Source: Pseudorhodoferax sp. Leaf267
Lineage (GTDB): Bacteria > Pseudomonadota > Gammaproteobacteria > Burkholderiales > Burkholderiaceae_C
Reading direction: 5' to 3'
DNA: 64,000 nucleotides
Assembly: GCF_001422405.1 (NCBI RefSeq)
Contig: NZ_LMMV01000022.1
Span: 362,628-426,627, forward strand
The notes below the pieces were generated by a model, which worked only from the letters and a program-made list of their open reading frames with translations, was not told the origin of the DNA and did no database searches. The position numbers were made by a program, and so were the translations under genes. This document shows, in pieces, positions 1 to 10,230 of the stretch (the first letter of the stretch is position 1; each line of letters opens with the position of its first letter).

Positions 1-233
1 GGACTCATGCCGAACCACGATACGGGATGACATCCCCACTTACGGCGACGATCCACAGGGCGCCCACAAGTTGTTCAGCCATTTGTCCCCGCAACTTGTG
101 GATAAACTGTATATAAGTTTCTTGTTGTGACCTTGCAACGACCGTTCTGTCCGGCTTTCTCGGCTATGCAGGTAGGCCTTTTTGCCTACAATGAAGTTCC
201 AACTATCGCAGTTGCCAAAAGATTGTTGGTTCT
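1..233. other. Intergenic stretch upstream of lepA, no gene recognised
   Basis: I see no convincing protein gene here. The only long open frame, ending near base 130, resembles no family I know. The stretch holds a 10-bp inverted repeat (64-101), a short hairpin GTAGGC/GCCTAC (172-189) whose 3' arm overlaps a TACAAT -10-like hexamer (187-192), and a small CAACT/AGTTG hairpin (200-214). No good -35 lies at the right distance from TACAAT. The region may carry the lepA promoter, or a very short transcript ending at the terminator at 234-262. Confidence 0.4.
64..105. repeat. Inverted repeat with one DnaA-box-like site
   Basis: CCACAAGTTG (64-73) and CAACTTGTGG (92-101) form a perfect 10-bp inverted repeat separated by 18 bases. 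The right arm runs into TGTGGATAA (97-105), which is the reverse complement of a consensus DnaA box, and is followed by an AT-rich run. This could be a protein-binding site or a DnaA-responsive element. Only one full box match is present, so an origin is not supported. Confidence 0.35.
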
Positions 234-262
234 GGGCGCGTCGGTATCGACGCGCCCTTTTT
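234..262 (+). terminator. Rho-independent terminator
   Basis: A perfect 10-bp GC-rich stem (GGGCGCGTCG, 234-243, with CGACGCGCCC, 248-257) closes a four-base loop and is followed by five T residues. It would stop transcription arriving from the left before lepA, or end a short RNA begun near base 199. Its position only 45 bp before the lepA start means lepA must be read from a promoter after it or by read-through. Confidence 0.8.
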
Positions 263-307
263 CTTTTTGCGCGTCTTTCTAATTCAATTACTTAAAGCTT
301 CTCGTTG

Positions 308-2115
<1,808 letters not shown>

Positions 2116-2116
<1 letters not shown>

Positions 2117-3081
2117 TGGCAGTTCTCACCGCGGCGATCCTCGCGGCCTTCGTGGCTTACGCGGGCTCCTGGTACCTGGGTCGACTGGAAGGCAACTTCG
2201 CCTTGCTGCTCTTCATGGCCACGCTCGTGACCGGCCTGTACTGGCTGGCCGAGCGCTTGTACTTCCTGCCGCGCCGGCGCAAGGCTGTCGCCATGCTGGA
2301 GCAGCATACCGCGCAGCGGCGCACCGATCTGGCCAGCAAGGGCATCACGCAGGTCGACAACGACCTGGTCGAGACCAAGAGCCGCCTGCTGATGCAGCCC
2401 TGGTGGCTGGACTGGACGGCGGGCCTGTTCCCCGTGATCCTGATCGTGTTCCTGCTGCGCTCGTTCCTGTTCGAGCCGTTCAAGATCCCGTCGGGCTCGA
2501 TGATCCCGACCTTGCTGGTCGGCGACCTGATCCTGGTCAACAAATTCCACTATGGCGTGCGCCTACCGGTCATCAACGTGAAAGTGACCGAAGGCAACAA
2601 GCCGCAGCATGGCGACGTGATGGTGTTCCGCTATCCGCCCAAGCCCAGCCTGGACTACATCAAGCGTGTGGTCGGCGTGCCCGGCGACGAGGTGGCCTAT
2701 CTGAACAAGCGCTTGACTGTGAATGGTCAGCCCGTGCCGATCAGCTCAGTGCCCGAGTTCTTCGACCAGGACGCCATGCGCTACTTCAAGCAGTACGAAG
2801 AAAAGCTGGGCGACAAGACCCATCGGCTGCTGATCGACGACGACCGGCCCGCGTTCATTCCGGGTGTGGAGGACTTCGCCTTCAAGCAGAACTGCCGATA
2901 CAGTGTGGAGGGCGTGACCTGCAAGGTGCCCGAGGGCCAGTACTTCATGATGGGCGACAACCGCGACAACTCGCTGGACTCGCGCTACTGGGGCTTTGTG
3001 CCGGACGCCAACATCGTCGGCAAGGCCTTCTTCATCTGGATGAATTTCGGCAACTTCAAGCGCATCGGCGCCTTCAACTGA
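2116..3081 (+). CDS. lepB: Signal peptidase I
   Basis: Inner-membrane protease that removes signal peptides from exported proteins. The N-terminus carries hydrophobic segments near residues 1-20 and 28-50, then a charged cytoplasmic loop, then a second anchor near 100-118. Catalytic Ser128 lies in PSGSMIPTL and the general-base Lys183 in YIKRVVGVPGD. Box E, GDNRDNSLDSRYWG, is at 280-293. The 321-residue length fits the betaproteobacterial form. The ATG overlaps the lepA stop (TGATG), indicating translational coupling. Confidence 0.97.
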
Positions 3082-3082
3082 C

Positions 3083-3457
3083 ATGGCAGGACGCACGGGA
3101 TTGGGCATGCATCACCACAGGTCCGCGCAGCGCGGCCTGTCCTTCTTCGGTGTGGTCATCGTCGGCGCGGTGCTGGTCTTCGGCTTCGTGGTCGGTGCCA
3201 AGGTCGCCCCCACCGTGATCGAGTACCAGGCCATCCGCAAGGCGGTCGACAAGTCCACGGCCGGCACCACGGTGGCCGAGGTGCGCGCCATATTCGACCG
3301 GGCGGCGGCCATCGACGACATCAGCTCGATCAAGGGCTCGGACCTGACCGTGGGCAAGGAGGGCGACAAGGTCGTCGTCTCGTTCGCCTACAACAAGGAA
3401 ATCGAACTGTTCCCGCCGGCGTATCTGCTGCTGAAGTACGTCGGCAAGTCCAAGTAG
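3083..3457 (+). CDS. DUF4845 family small membrane protein
   Basis: A 124-residue protein with a basic, His-containing N-terminus, one membrane segment near residues 19-42 (FFGVVIVGAVLVFGFVVGA) and a small soluble domain. Size, sequence character and position between lepB and rnc match the DUF4845 proteins found at this place in Betaproteobacteria. Their function is not established; the location suggests a link to membrane protein processing, but that is inference. An alternative start is the ATG at 3107. The gene starts two bases after the lepB stop and ends one base before rnc. Confidence 0.8.
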   Translation: MAGRTGLGMHHHRSAQRGLSFFGVVIVGAVLVFGFVVGAKVAPTVIEYQAIRKAVDKSTAGTTVAEVRAIFDRAAAIDDISSIKGSDLTVGKEGDKVVVSFAYNKEIELFPPAYLLLKYVGKSK

Positions 3458-3458
3458 C

Positions 3459-4142
3459 GTGAACCATGAACTGACGGCTCTGCAGCAACGCCTGCAACAC
3501 CGTTTTGCAGACGAGCGGCTGCTGCTGCGCGCCGTCACCCACCGCAGCTTTTCGGCCGACCACAACGAGCGGCTGGAGTTTCTGGGCGACTCCGTCCTGA
3601 ACCTGTCGGTCTCCAGCTTGCTTTACAAGCGCTTGGCGGACCAGGCCGAGGGCGACCTCTCACGGGTGCGCGCCAACCTGGTCAAGCAGGAGACGCTGCA
3701 CCAGATCGCGTTGACGCTGGGCGTGCCCACCGTGCTGCGCCTGGGCGAGGGCGAGGCCAAGTCCGGTGGCCACAAGCGTCCCTCCATCCTGGCCGACGCG
3801 CTGGAGGCGCTGATCGGCGCGGTCTACCTGGACGGTGGCTTCGCGGCCGGCGAGGCGCTGGTGCACCGGCTGTTCGCGTCGGTGGCCATCAATCCGCAGA
3901 TGCAGGCCATCGGCAAGGACGCCAAGACCGAGTTGCAGGAATGGCTGCAGGGCCGCAAGATGAAGCTGCCCGCCTACCGCGTGGTCAGCACGCTGGGCGC
4001 GGCGCACCGCCAGACCTTCGATGTGGAATGCGCGATCGAGGAGCTGAGCCTGGTCGAGCGCGGCATCGGCGGCTCCCGCCGCGCCGGCGAGCAGGCGGCG
4101 GCTGCCGCCATGCTGGCCAAACTGAAAGCGAACAACGCATGA
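3459..4142 (+). CDS. rnc: Ribonuclease III
   Basis: Double-strand-specific endoribonuclease that processes rRNA precursors and structured mRNAs. The RNase III signature [13 protein letters not shown] is at residues 36-48, with Glu40 and Asp44 as metal ligands; the second acidic cluster DALEALIG (Asp113, Glu116) is also present. The C-terminal third (about 150-225) is a double-stranded RNA-binding domain ending in the usual Ala-rich helix. Length 227 residues against 226 in E. coli. The start is the GTG directly after the DUF4845 stop. The stop overlaps the era ATG in an ATGA junction, the standard rnc-era arrangement. Confidence 0.97.
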   Translation: MNHELTALQQRLQHRFADERLLLRAVTHRSFSADHNERLEFLGDSVLNLSVSSLLYKRLADQAEGDLSRVRANLVKQETLHQIALTLGVPTVLRLGEGEAKSGGHKRPSILADALEALIGAVYLDGGFAAGEALVHRLFASVAINPQMQAIGKDAKTELQEWLQGRKMKLPAYRVVSTLGAAHRQTFDVECAIEELSLVERGIGGSRRAGEQAAAAAMLAKLKANNA

Positions 4143-5128
4143 ACCACGACACGACCCCGCCGGACCAACAGGATCCGACCTCTGACGCCCCTGAACTGCC
4201 CGAGGCGCCCGAGGCATCGGAAGATGCGGCCGGCCAGCGCTGTGGCTTGATCGCCATCGTCGGCAAGCCCAACGTGGGCAAGTCCACGCTGCTCAACGCG
4301 CTCGTGGGCCAGAAGATCAGCATCACCTCGCGCAAGGCGCAGACCACGCGCCACCGCATCACCGGCATGCGCACGCGCGAGCAGACGCAGTTCGTGTTCG
4401 TGGACACGCCGGGCTTCCAGACCCGGCACGACAACGCACTGAACCGCTCGCTGAACAAGACCGTGCTGGGCGCGGTCGGCGATGTGGACCTGGTGCTGTT
4501 CGTGGTCGAGGCCGGCAGCTTCACGCTGGCCGATGCCAAGGTGCTGTCCTTGCTCAAGCCTGGCATTCCCGTCGTGCTGCTGGCCAACAAGCTGGACAAC
4601 ATCCACCGCCGCGCCGAGATCGCGCCATGGCTCAAGTCCATGCAGGAGCGCCACGCCTTCGCCGAGTTCGTGCCCATGTCGGCCAAGAATGCCAAGGACA
4701 TCGAGCGCCTGTTCGCCATCTGCGAGAAGTACCTGCCCGAGCAGCCCTGGTTCTATGCCGAGGACGAGCTGACCGACCGCAGCGAGAAATTTCTCGTCAG
4801 CGAAACCGTGCGCGAGAAGCTGTTCCGCCTGACTGGCGACGAGCTGCCTTACACATCCACGGTCATCATCGACCAGTACAGCGAGGAGCCCGGCCGCGGC
4901 GCCAACAAGCGCCTGGTGCGCATCGCCGCCACCATCGTCGTCGAGCGCGATGGGCACAAGGCCATGGTGATCGGCGACAAGGGCGAGCGCATCAAGCGCA
5001 TCGGCACTGAGACGCGGGTCGACCTGGAGCGGCTCATGGACGCCAAGGTGTTCATCGAGCTGTGGGTCAAGGTGCGCTCGGGCTGGGCCGACGACGAAGC
5101 GCGCGTGCGCTCGTTCGGCTACGAATAA
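4139..5128 (+). CDS. era: GTPase Era, ribosome assembly factor
   Basis: Era binds the 3' end of 16S rRNA and helps mature the small ribosomal subunit. The P-loop GKPNVGKST is at residues 42-50, DTPGF at 89-93 and NKLD at 150-153. The C-terminal KH domain contains the GxxG-type loop [12 protein letters not shown]. At 329 residues it is about 28 longer than E. coli Era because of an N-terminal tail rich in Pro, Glu, Asp and Ala. The ATG lies inside the rnc stop (ATGA), so it is likely translationally coupled to rnc. Confidence 0.96.
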   Translation: MNHDTTPPDQQDPTSDAPELPEAPEASEDAAGQRCGLIAIVGKPNVGKSTLLNALVGQKISITSRKAQTTRHRITGMRTREQTQFVFVDTPGFQTRHDNALNRSLNKTVLGAVGDVDLVLFVVEAGSFTLADAKVLSLLKPGIPVVLLANKLDNIHRRAEIAPWLKSMQERHAFAEFVPMSAKNAKDIERLFAICEKYLPEQPWFYAEDELTDRSEKFLVSETVREKLFRLTGDELPYTSTVIIDQYSEEPGRGANKRLVRIAATIVVERDGHKAMVIGDKGERIKRIGTETRVDLERLMDAKVFIELWVKVRSGWADDEARVRSFGYE

Positions 5129-5135
5129 AGCCGTC

Positions 5136-5885
5136 GTGGCGACCAGGCGCACGCTCGACGAGCCGGCCTATGTGCTGCACCGCTACGACTGGAGCGAGTC
5201 CAGCCTGATCCTGGACGTGTTCACGCGCCGCTACGGCCGCGTGGCGTTGGTGGCCAAGGGCGCCAAGCGGCCCAGCTCCAATTTCCGCCCCGTGCTGCTG
5301 CCGTTGCAGGCGCTGCGCGTGAGCTTCGGCGGCGACGCCGAGATCCGCACGCTCAAGGGCGCGGAGTGGGGCGGCGGCCATGTGATGCCGACCGGCGATG
5401 CGCTGCTGTCGGGGTACTACCTGAACGAGCTGTTGCTGCGCCTGCTGGCGCGCGACGACGCGCATCCCGAGCTGTTCGACGCCTATGGCCAGGCCGTGGA
5501 ACTGCTGGCCTCCGAGCACGGCGAGGTGCTGCAGGCCGCGTTGCGCAGCTTCGAGCTGCTGCTGCTGCGCGAGACCGGCGTGCTGCCGGTGCTGGACCTG
5601 CAGACCCAGACGCTGGCCCCGCTGGACGACGCCACACCGTACACGCTGGTGCCAGAGGGCGGCCTGCGCGAAAGCCACGATGACGACCGCGCCTGGCTGC
5701 TGGGCCGCCAGTGGGGTGCGCTGCAGGAGGCCCTGCAGGACAGCGCGCCTTTCCACGCCACGCTGCAGGCCTGCGCCCACGACGCGGCGGCGCTCAAGCC
5801 CCAGCTGCGCAGCCTGCTGCACTACCATTGCGGCGGTGCCATGCTGCACACCCGGCAGCTCATGATGGACCTGCAAGCCCTATGA
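5136..5885 (+). CDS. recO: DNA repair protein RecO
   Basis: RecO loads RecA at gaps together with RecF and RecR. The protein is 249 residues, with the typical N-terminal OB-fold beginning ([18 protein letters not shown], then [15 protein letters not shown]) and a helical C-terminal part. The start used is a GTG seven bases after the era stop; no in-frame ATG lies nearby and the N-terminal homology begins directly after it. The stop overlaps the pdxJ ATG. Its place downstream of era is conserved in Proteobacteria. Confidence 0.95.
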   Translation: MATRRTLDEPAYVLHRYDWSESSLILDVFTRRYGRVALVAKGAKRPSSNFRPVLLPLQALRVSFGGDAEIRTLKGAEWGGGHVMPTGDALLSGYYLNELLLRLLARDDAHPELFDAYGQAVELLASEHGEVLQAALRSFELLLLRETGVLPVLDLQTQTLAPLDDATPYTLVPEGGLRESHDDDRAWLLGRQWGALQEALQDSAPFHATLQACAHDAAALKPQLRSLLHYHCGGAMLHTRQLMMDLQAL

Positions 5886-6643
5886 ACACTCCCCCTTCGC
5901 GCACGGCGCTGTCCGTCAACGTCAACAAGGTCGCGCTGGTGCGCAACACGCGCCACCTGGGCATCCCCAGCGTGCTGCGCGCCGCCGAGCTGTGCCTGGC
6001 CGCCGGCGCCCATGGCATCACCGTGCACCCCCGGCCGGACGCACGCCACATTCGCACCGACGACGTGCACGCGCTGGCGGCGCTGATGCAGGCCTGGCCC
6101 GAGCGTGAATACAACATCGAAGGCAACCCGTTCCAGAACCTGATGGACTTCGTACGCCAGGTGCGGCCCACGCAGTGCACCTTCGTGCCCGACAGCGAAG
6201 AACAGTTCACGAGCGACCACGGCTGGAACCTGGCGCAGGACGGCGAGCGCCTGCGCCCGCTGATCGCCGAAGCCCGGGCGCTGGGCGTGCGCGTGAGCCT
6301 GTTCATGGACCCGGATGCGTCCGCCATGGCCGCCGCCCGCGACCTCGGGGCTGACCGCGTGGAGCTCTACACCGAGCCCTACGCCGCCGCGTTCGGTCGG
6401 CCCCAGGGTGCCAGCGTGCTGCAGGCCTTCGCGCAGGCCTCCCGCGCCGGGGCCGCGGCCGGCCTGGGCGTGAACGCGGGCCACGACCTGAACCGCGACA
6501 ACCTCACCGCCTTCCTCGCGGCCTGCCCCGACGTGCAGGAGGTCTCCATCGGCCACGCCCTGGTCGCCGACGCGCTCGAGCTGGGCTACGAGGCCACCGT
6601 CAAGGCCTACCTGGCCTGCATTGCCGACGCGGCTGGGCGCTGA
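5882..6643 (+). CDS. pdxJ: Pyridoxine 5'-phosphate synthase
   Basis: PdxJ condenses 1-deoxyxylulose 5-phosphate with 3-amino-2-oxopropyl phosphate, the last ring-forming step of DXP-dependent vitamin B6 synthesis. The 253-residue TIM-barrel protein starts with [12 protein letters not shown] (residues 11-22), has the conserved [13 protein letters not shown] at 45-57, and a further active-site segment NIEGNPF around 78-84. The ATG sits within the recO stop codon and the TGA overlaps the acpS start. The pdxJ-acpS pair is a common proteobacterial arrangement. Confidence 0.96.
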   Translation: MNTPPSRTALSVNVNKVALVRNTRHLGIPSVLRAAELCLAAGAHGITVHPRPDARHIRTDDVHALAALMQAWPEREYNIEGNPFQNLMDFVRQVRPTQCTFVPDSEEQFTSDHGWNLAQDGERLRPLIAEARALGVRVSLFMDPDASAMAAARDLGADRVELYTEPYAAAFGRPQGASVLQAFAQASRAGAAAGLGVNAGHDLNRDNLTAFLAACPDVQEVSIGHALVADALELGYEATVKAYLACIADAAGR

Positions 6644-7053
6644 TGGTCTACGGGATCGGCACAGACATCTGCGACGTGCGGCGCATCCGCACCAGCGTCG
6701 AACGCCATGGCGAGCGCTTTGCCGAGAAAGTGCTGTCGGACGCCGAGCTGGCGGTCTACCGCCGCCGCGGCGAGCGCTGGCCCGACCGCGGGCTGCGTTT
6801 TCTGGCCACGCGCTTCTCGGCCAAGGAGGCCTTCAGCAAGGCCATCGGCATGGGCATGCGCATGCCCATGACCTGGCGCGCCTGCGAGATCGCCAACCTG
6901 GCGAGCGGCCAGCCCGTCATCGTGCTGCACGGCGAACTGAAAGCCTGGTTCGAAGCCAAGGGCCTGCGCGCGCACGTGACCGTGACCGACGAGACCGACT
7001 ACGCCGCCAGCTTCGTGATCGTCGAAACCCTTGAACCTAGATCCGGCAGTTGA
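6643..7053 (+). CDS. acpS: Holo-[acyl-carrier-protein] synthase, 3' end supplied by a repeat
   Basis: AcpS transfers phosphopantetheine from CoA to apo-ACP. The Mg-binding residues are visible as Asp8 in GIGTDICDV and Glu62 in [12 protein letters not shown]. The 136-residue length is near the family norm. The last seven codons and the stop (from about 7030) lie inside the left terminal repeat of the element at 7033-7272, so the present C-terminus Leu-Glu-Pro-Arg-Ser-Gly-Ser is not native. Removing the element would let the frame continue into a stop beyond the nagZ start. The catalytic core is intact, so the enzyme is probably functional. Confidence 0.95.
   Translation: MVYGIGTDICDVRRIRTSVERHGERFAEKVLSDAELAVYRRRGERWPDRGLRFLATRFSAKEAFSKAIGMGMRMPMTWRACEIANLASGQPVIVLHGELKAWFEAKGLRAHVTVTDETDYAASFVIVETLEPRSGS
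7033..7052 (+). repeat. Left terminal inverted repeat of the MITE-like element
   Basis: The 20 bases beginning GAACCTAGATC and ending GGCAGTTG are the exact reverse complement of 7253-7272. This copy encodes the last residues of AcpS and part of its TGA stop. Confidence 0.85.
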
Positions 7054-7252
7054 CCGCTTCGTTTGATTCGAAGACCCGCATGCCTATTGGCCATTTCTCT
7101 TCCGAATGCGCTCGCCTTCCCGGTGAGCGCGCTATGCACCCGATGGCACCGCGCTCGACGCGCCATGCGGCGTTGCTCGTCCTTGCGCACAGTAGTGCGC
7201 TGCGTCCTCACGCTTTGCCTGGCACGCCGATCACGGCACCCTCGAGCGCATC

Positions 7253-7272
7253 CAACTGCCGGATCTAGGTTC
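7253..7272 (-). repeat. Right terminal inverted repeat of the MITE-like element
   Basis: Exact reverse complement of 7033-7052. It ends seven bases before the nagZ ATG, so the sequence now in the nagZ ribosome-binding position comes from the element; only a weak AGG (7267-7269) is present there. Confidence 0.85.
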
Positions 7273-7279
7273 TGACCCC

Positions 7280-8362
7280 ATGCACCAGCACGCCCCCCTG
7301 ATCATCGACATCGCCGGCCTGGAATTGACTGCCGACGACCGCCACCGCCTGCGCCACCCACTGGTCGGTGGCCTGATCCTGTTCGCCCGCAACTGGCAGG
7401 ACCGTGCCCAGCTCACGGCGCTGTGCCGCGCCGTGAAGAAGCTGCGTCCCGACCTCTTGATCTGCGTGGACCACGAGGGCGGCCGCGTGCAGCGCTTCAG
7501 GACGGACGGCTTCACGCACCTGCCGACCATGCGTGCACTGGGCCGGATGTGGCTGCAGGGCCAGAGCAAGACCCCGGGCGAGGCCGCCATGCAGGCCATG
7601 GGCGCGGCCACGGCCTGCGGCTATGTGCTGGGCGCCGAACTGCGCGCCTGCGGCGTGGACTTCAGCTTCACACCCGTGCTGGACCTGGACCATGGCGAGA
7701 GCGGCGTGATCGGCGATCGCGCCTTCGCGCGCGACCCGCGCGTGGTGACGGTGCTGGCACGCTGCCTGATGCAGGGCCTGCTGCAGGCCGGCATGGGGAA
7801 CTGCGGCAAGCACTTCCCCGGCCACGGCTTCGTACGCGCCGACTCGCACACCGACATGCCGGTCGACCGCCGCAGCCTCAAGGCCATCCTGGCCGACGAC
7901 GCCCAACCCTACCGCTGGCTCGACACGGTGCTGACGGCCGTGATGCCGGCCCACGTGGTCTACCCCAAGGTCGACAGCCGGCCGGCCGGCTTCTCGCAAC
8001 GCTGGCTGCAGGAGATCCTGCGCGGGCAGCTGGGCTTCGACGGTGCGATCTTCAGCGACGACCTGAGCATGGCCGGTGCGCGCGTGATCGACGGCCAGGC
8101 CGTGGGCTACGCCGAGGCTGCGCTCGCCGCGTTGCAGGCCGGCTGTGACCTGGCGCTGCTGTGCAACCAGTCGCTGGACGGCGGCGCTGCACTCGATGAG
8201 CTCGTCGATGGCTTGGCACAAGCGCAGATCGAGGGCCGCTGGCAGCCCCGCGAGGCATCCGAGGCGCGCCGGCAGGCCCTGCTGCCTGCCACGCCGGCAT
8301 TGGAATGGGATGCGCTGATGACCGCGCCCGCCTACATGCAGGCGCTGTGGAAGCTGCCCTGA
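7280..8362 (+). CDS. nagZ: Beta-N-acetylhexosaminidase NagZ (glycoside hydrolase family 3)
   Basis: Cytoplasmic enzyme that removes N-acetylglucosamine from anhydromuropeptides in cell-wall recycling. The 360-residue protein has the substrate-binding segment VDHEGGRVQRF (residues 63-73), the KHFPGHG loop (177-183) carrying the catalytic His, and the nucleophile motif SDDLSM (259-264). Length agrees with the proteobacterial family (about 340-360). It closes the lepA-to-nagZ run, but the element at 7033-7272 now separates it from acpS and leaves a poor ribosome-binding site, so its expression may have changed. Confidence 0.96.
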   Translation: MHQHAPLIIDIAGLELTADDRHRLRHPLVGGLILFARNWQDRAQLTALCRAVKKLRPDLLICVDHEGGRVQRFRTDGFTHLPTMRALGRMWLQGQSKTPGEAAMQAMGAATACGYVLGAELRACGVDFSFTPVLDLDHGESGVIGDRAFARDPRVVTVLARCLMQGLLQAGMGNCGKHFPGHGFVRADSHTDMPVDRRSLKAILADDAQPYRWLDTVLTAVMPAHVVYPKVDSRPAGFSQRWLQEILRGQLGFDGAIFSDDLSMAGARVIDGQAVGYAEAALAALQAGCDLALLCNQSLDGGAALDELVDGLAQAQIEGRWQPREASEARRQALLPATPALEWDALMTAPAYMQALWKLP

Positions 8363-8368
8363 ACTGAA

Positions 8369-9637
8369 TCAGCCGCCGAAGCGCGCCTGCGCCGCATAGG
8401 CCAGCCCCGCGGCCACGCCGCCGAACAGATCGCCCTCGACCAGCGGAACGCCAGGAAAGCCGTCCCGCACCACCTGCTGGAAGGTGCGCAGCGCGGACGA
8501 TCCGCCCGTCAGGTAGATGGCGTCCAGTTGCGCCGGTGCCAGGCCCGCAGCGCTGACGCAATCGCGCGCGCAGTCCAACACACGCTGCAGCGCATCGGCC
8601 AGCTCCTGCGCCAGTTGCGCAGGCGTCAGCGGGATCTGCATGGCGGGATCGACGAACGACAGATCGAGGACGCTGTCTGCGTTGCGCACCGACACATCGA
8701 TCTTGCCCTGCTCCACGACCTGGGCGATGTGGTGGCCCTGGCCCTCGGCCAGCACGCGCATGAGCCGGTCGTGCAGTTGCGTGTCGCTGTAGTTCACGCG
8801 CAGGCCGCGCGCGTCGCGTTGGGCCTTGGGCGATGACAGCCAATGGATCAGGTGCCAGGACGACAGCTCGAAGAACACCTTGCTCGGCACCTCGCGGCCG
8901 TCGGGCCCCCGGTGGCGCAGGCCCAGCGCCGTCATCACGCGGGCCAGGTTCAGGCGCTGGTCGAAGTCCGTGCCGCCGATGTGCACGCCACGCGTGGCAA
9001 GCACGTCGCGCGTGCGGTCGGCGCCCACGTCGTGCCCGGGGGCGAGCCGCACGACCGTGAAGTCCGACGTGCCGCCGCCGATGTCGGCCACCAGTACCAG
9101 CGACTCTCTCGCGATGCGGCGTTCGTAGTCGAAAGCTGCGGCGATGGGCTCGAACTGGAACGCGATCTCGGTGAAGCCGGCCGTGGACGCGGCTGCACGC
9201 AGGCTGTCTTCGGCCAGTCGGTCGCGCGCCGCGTCGTCGTCGACGAAGTGCACGGGCCGGCCCAGCACCACACGGCGCGGTCGCGCGCCCAGCAGCGCTT
9301 GCGCGCGCCGGGCCACCTCGTCCAGGAAGATCGCCACGACGTCCTGGAAGCGCACGAGCTGGTCGCCGATGGCCGTGGTCTCCTGCATCAGCGTGCTGCC
9401 CAGCACGCTCTTGAGCGAGCGCATGAGCCGGCCCTCGACGCCGGCCAGGTACAGCGCCATGGCTTCGCGGCCGAAGTGCGTGCTGTGGTCTTCGGTATTG
9501 AAGAACACGGCGGTCGGCAGTGTCGTGGCGTCGCCTTCCAGCGGCAGCGCCCGTGCCAGGCCATCGGCCGCGACCCAGGCCGCCGCGGAATTGGAGGTGC
9601 CGAAATCGATGCCGAGCGCCGGCGCGGTCTGGCCCAC
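8369..9637 (-). CDS. Hsp70-like protein of the YegD type
   Basis: The protein has an actin/Hsp70-type ATPase fold: phosphate-1 motif GIDFGTSNS at residues 9-17, phosphate-2 motif IGGGTSDFT at 186-194, and an adenosine motif LTGGSSAL near 385. At 422 residues it ends after the nucleotide-binding region and has no room for a full DnaK substrate-binding domain, as in E. coli YegD. Its client and role are unknown. It is transcribed toward nagZ and starts four bases after the small MscS-like gene, so the two may form a unit. Confidence 0.88.
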   Translation of the reverse strand: MGQTAPALGIDFGTSNSAAAWVAADGLARALPLEGDATTLPTAVFFNTEDHSTHFGREAMALYLAGVEGRLMRSLKSVLGSTLMQETTAIGDQLVRFQDVVAIFLDEVARRAQALLGARPRRVVLGRPVHFVDDDAARDRLAEDSLRAAASTAGFTEIAFQFEPIAAAFDYERRIARESLVLVADIGGGTSDFTVVRLAPGHDVGADRTRDVLATRGVHIGGTDFDQRLNLARVMTALGLRHRGPDGREVPSKVFFELSSWHLIHWLSSPKAQRDARGLRVNYSDTQLHDRLMRVLAEGQGHHIAQVVEQGKIDVSVRNADSVLDLSFVDPAMQIPLTPAQLAQELADALQRVLDCARDCVSAAGLAPAQLDAIYLTGGSSALRTFQQVVRDGFPGVPLVEGDLFGGVAAGLAYAAQARFGG

Positions 9638-9641
9638 GGCG

Positions 9642-10226
9642 TCAGAGCCCCAGGATCGACGGGGCTGACGCTTCCGGCGCGCGCCAGCGGCGCAGTGCCT
9701 TCTGGAAGAACAGGCTGTTGGGCACCTGCAGCAGCGCGCCCTGGTGCTCGGGCGTCACGTCTTCCAGGGTGGTGTAGACCAGCCGGATGTCGACCACCCG
9801 GCCCTTCAGGCCGGGCTTGTCGCCCGAGTCGATCAGCTCCACGACATCGTGCAGCCAGAACGGCCGCGTGCTGAAGATCAGCACCGCGCAGAACAGGTTG
9901 GACAGCACGCTCCAGCCCGCGAAGAAGGCCACGGCGGCCACCGTCACGAAGCCCGTGAAGCCGGTCCACAGCACGGTCGCCGAGACGCCCAGGCGCTCCA
10001 TCACCAGCAGCAGCGCCGCGCCGTAGATGATCCAGCGCAGGCCGTTGCGCACCGGGCGCACCAGGTCCATGGGCAGCTGGTAGCGCTCGGCCGTGCGCCC
10101 CAGCACGCGGCGCACCAGCTGCAGCAGCAGCCAGGCGACGAGCACGATGCCCAGGATCTGCAGGCCGGGCACGAGGATCTCGATCCACTCGTGCGTCCAG
10201 GCGGGCAGGTAGGCGCGTAGCGTCAC
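9642..10226 (-). CDS. Small mechanosensitive-channel (MscS-like) protein
   Basis: A 194-residue inner-membrane protein with hydrophobic segments near residues 15-38, 62-80 and 85-118; the last, rich in Gly and Ala, resembles the pore helix of MscS. After it comes a short beta domain (FWLHDVVELIDSG, GRVVDIRLVYTTLED, QVPNSLFF) like the MscS middle domain. The large C-terminal vestibule of full MscS is missing, so it belongs with the short members of the family. It lies between lysS and the YegD-like gene on the same strand. Confidence 0.85.
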   Translation of the reverse strand: MTLRAYLPAWTHEWIEILVPGLQILGIVLVAWLLLQLVRRVLGRTAERYQLPMDLVRPVRNGLRWIIYGAALLLVMERLGVSATVLWTGFTGFVTVAAVAFFAGWSVLSNLFCAVLIFSTRPFWLHDVVELIDSGDKPGLKGRVVDIRLVYTTLEDVTPEHQGALLQVPNSLFFQKALRRWRAPEASAPSILGL

Positions 10227-10230
10227 GCGT

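Larger units (their letters stand above)
7033..7272. mobile_element. MITE-like element with 20-bp terminal inverted repeats
   Basis: The segment is bounded by perfect 20-bp inverted repeats (7033-7052 and 7253-7272). Inside are further hairpins: CTTCG/CGAAG near the left end, GCGCTCGCC/GGTGAGCGC (7108-7130) and GCGCAC/GTGCGC (7185-7200). ACCC occurs two bases outside each end (7027-7030 and 7275-7278), which could be a target duplication. Short open frames on both strands (about 70 codons) show no family features, and no transposase is present. It splits what was probably an overlapping acpS-nagZ junction. Copy number elsewhere cannot be judged from this window. Confidence 0.7.

Noticed and set aside
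97-105. Possible replication origin
   Set aside because: Only one consensus DnaA box is present; nearby variants have two or more mismatches and no dnaA, dnaN or rpmH gene is adjacent.
7050-7275. Two 70-72 codon open frames inside the MITE-like element
   Set aside because: Both begin or end in the terminal repeats, overlap each other in different frames and have no transposase or other recognisable motif.
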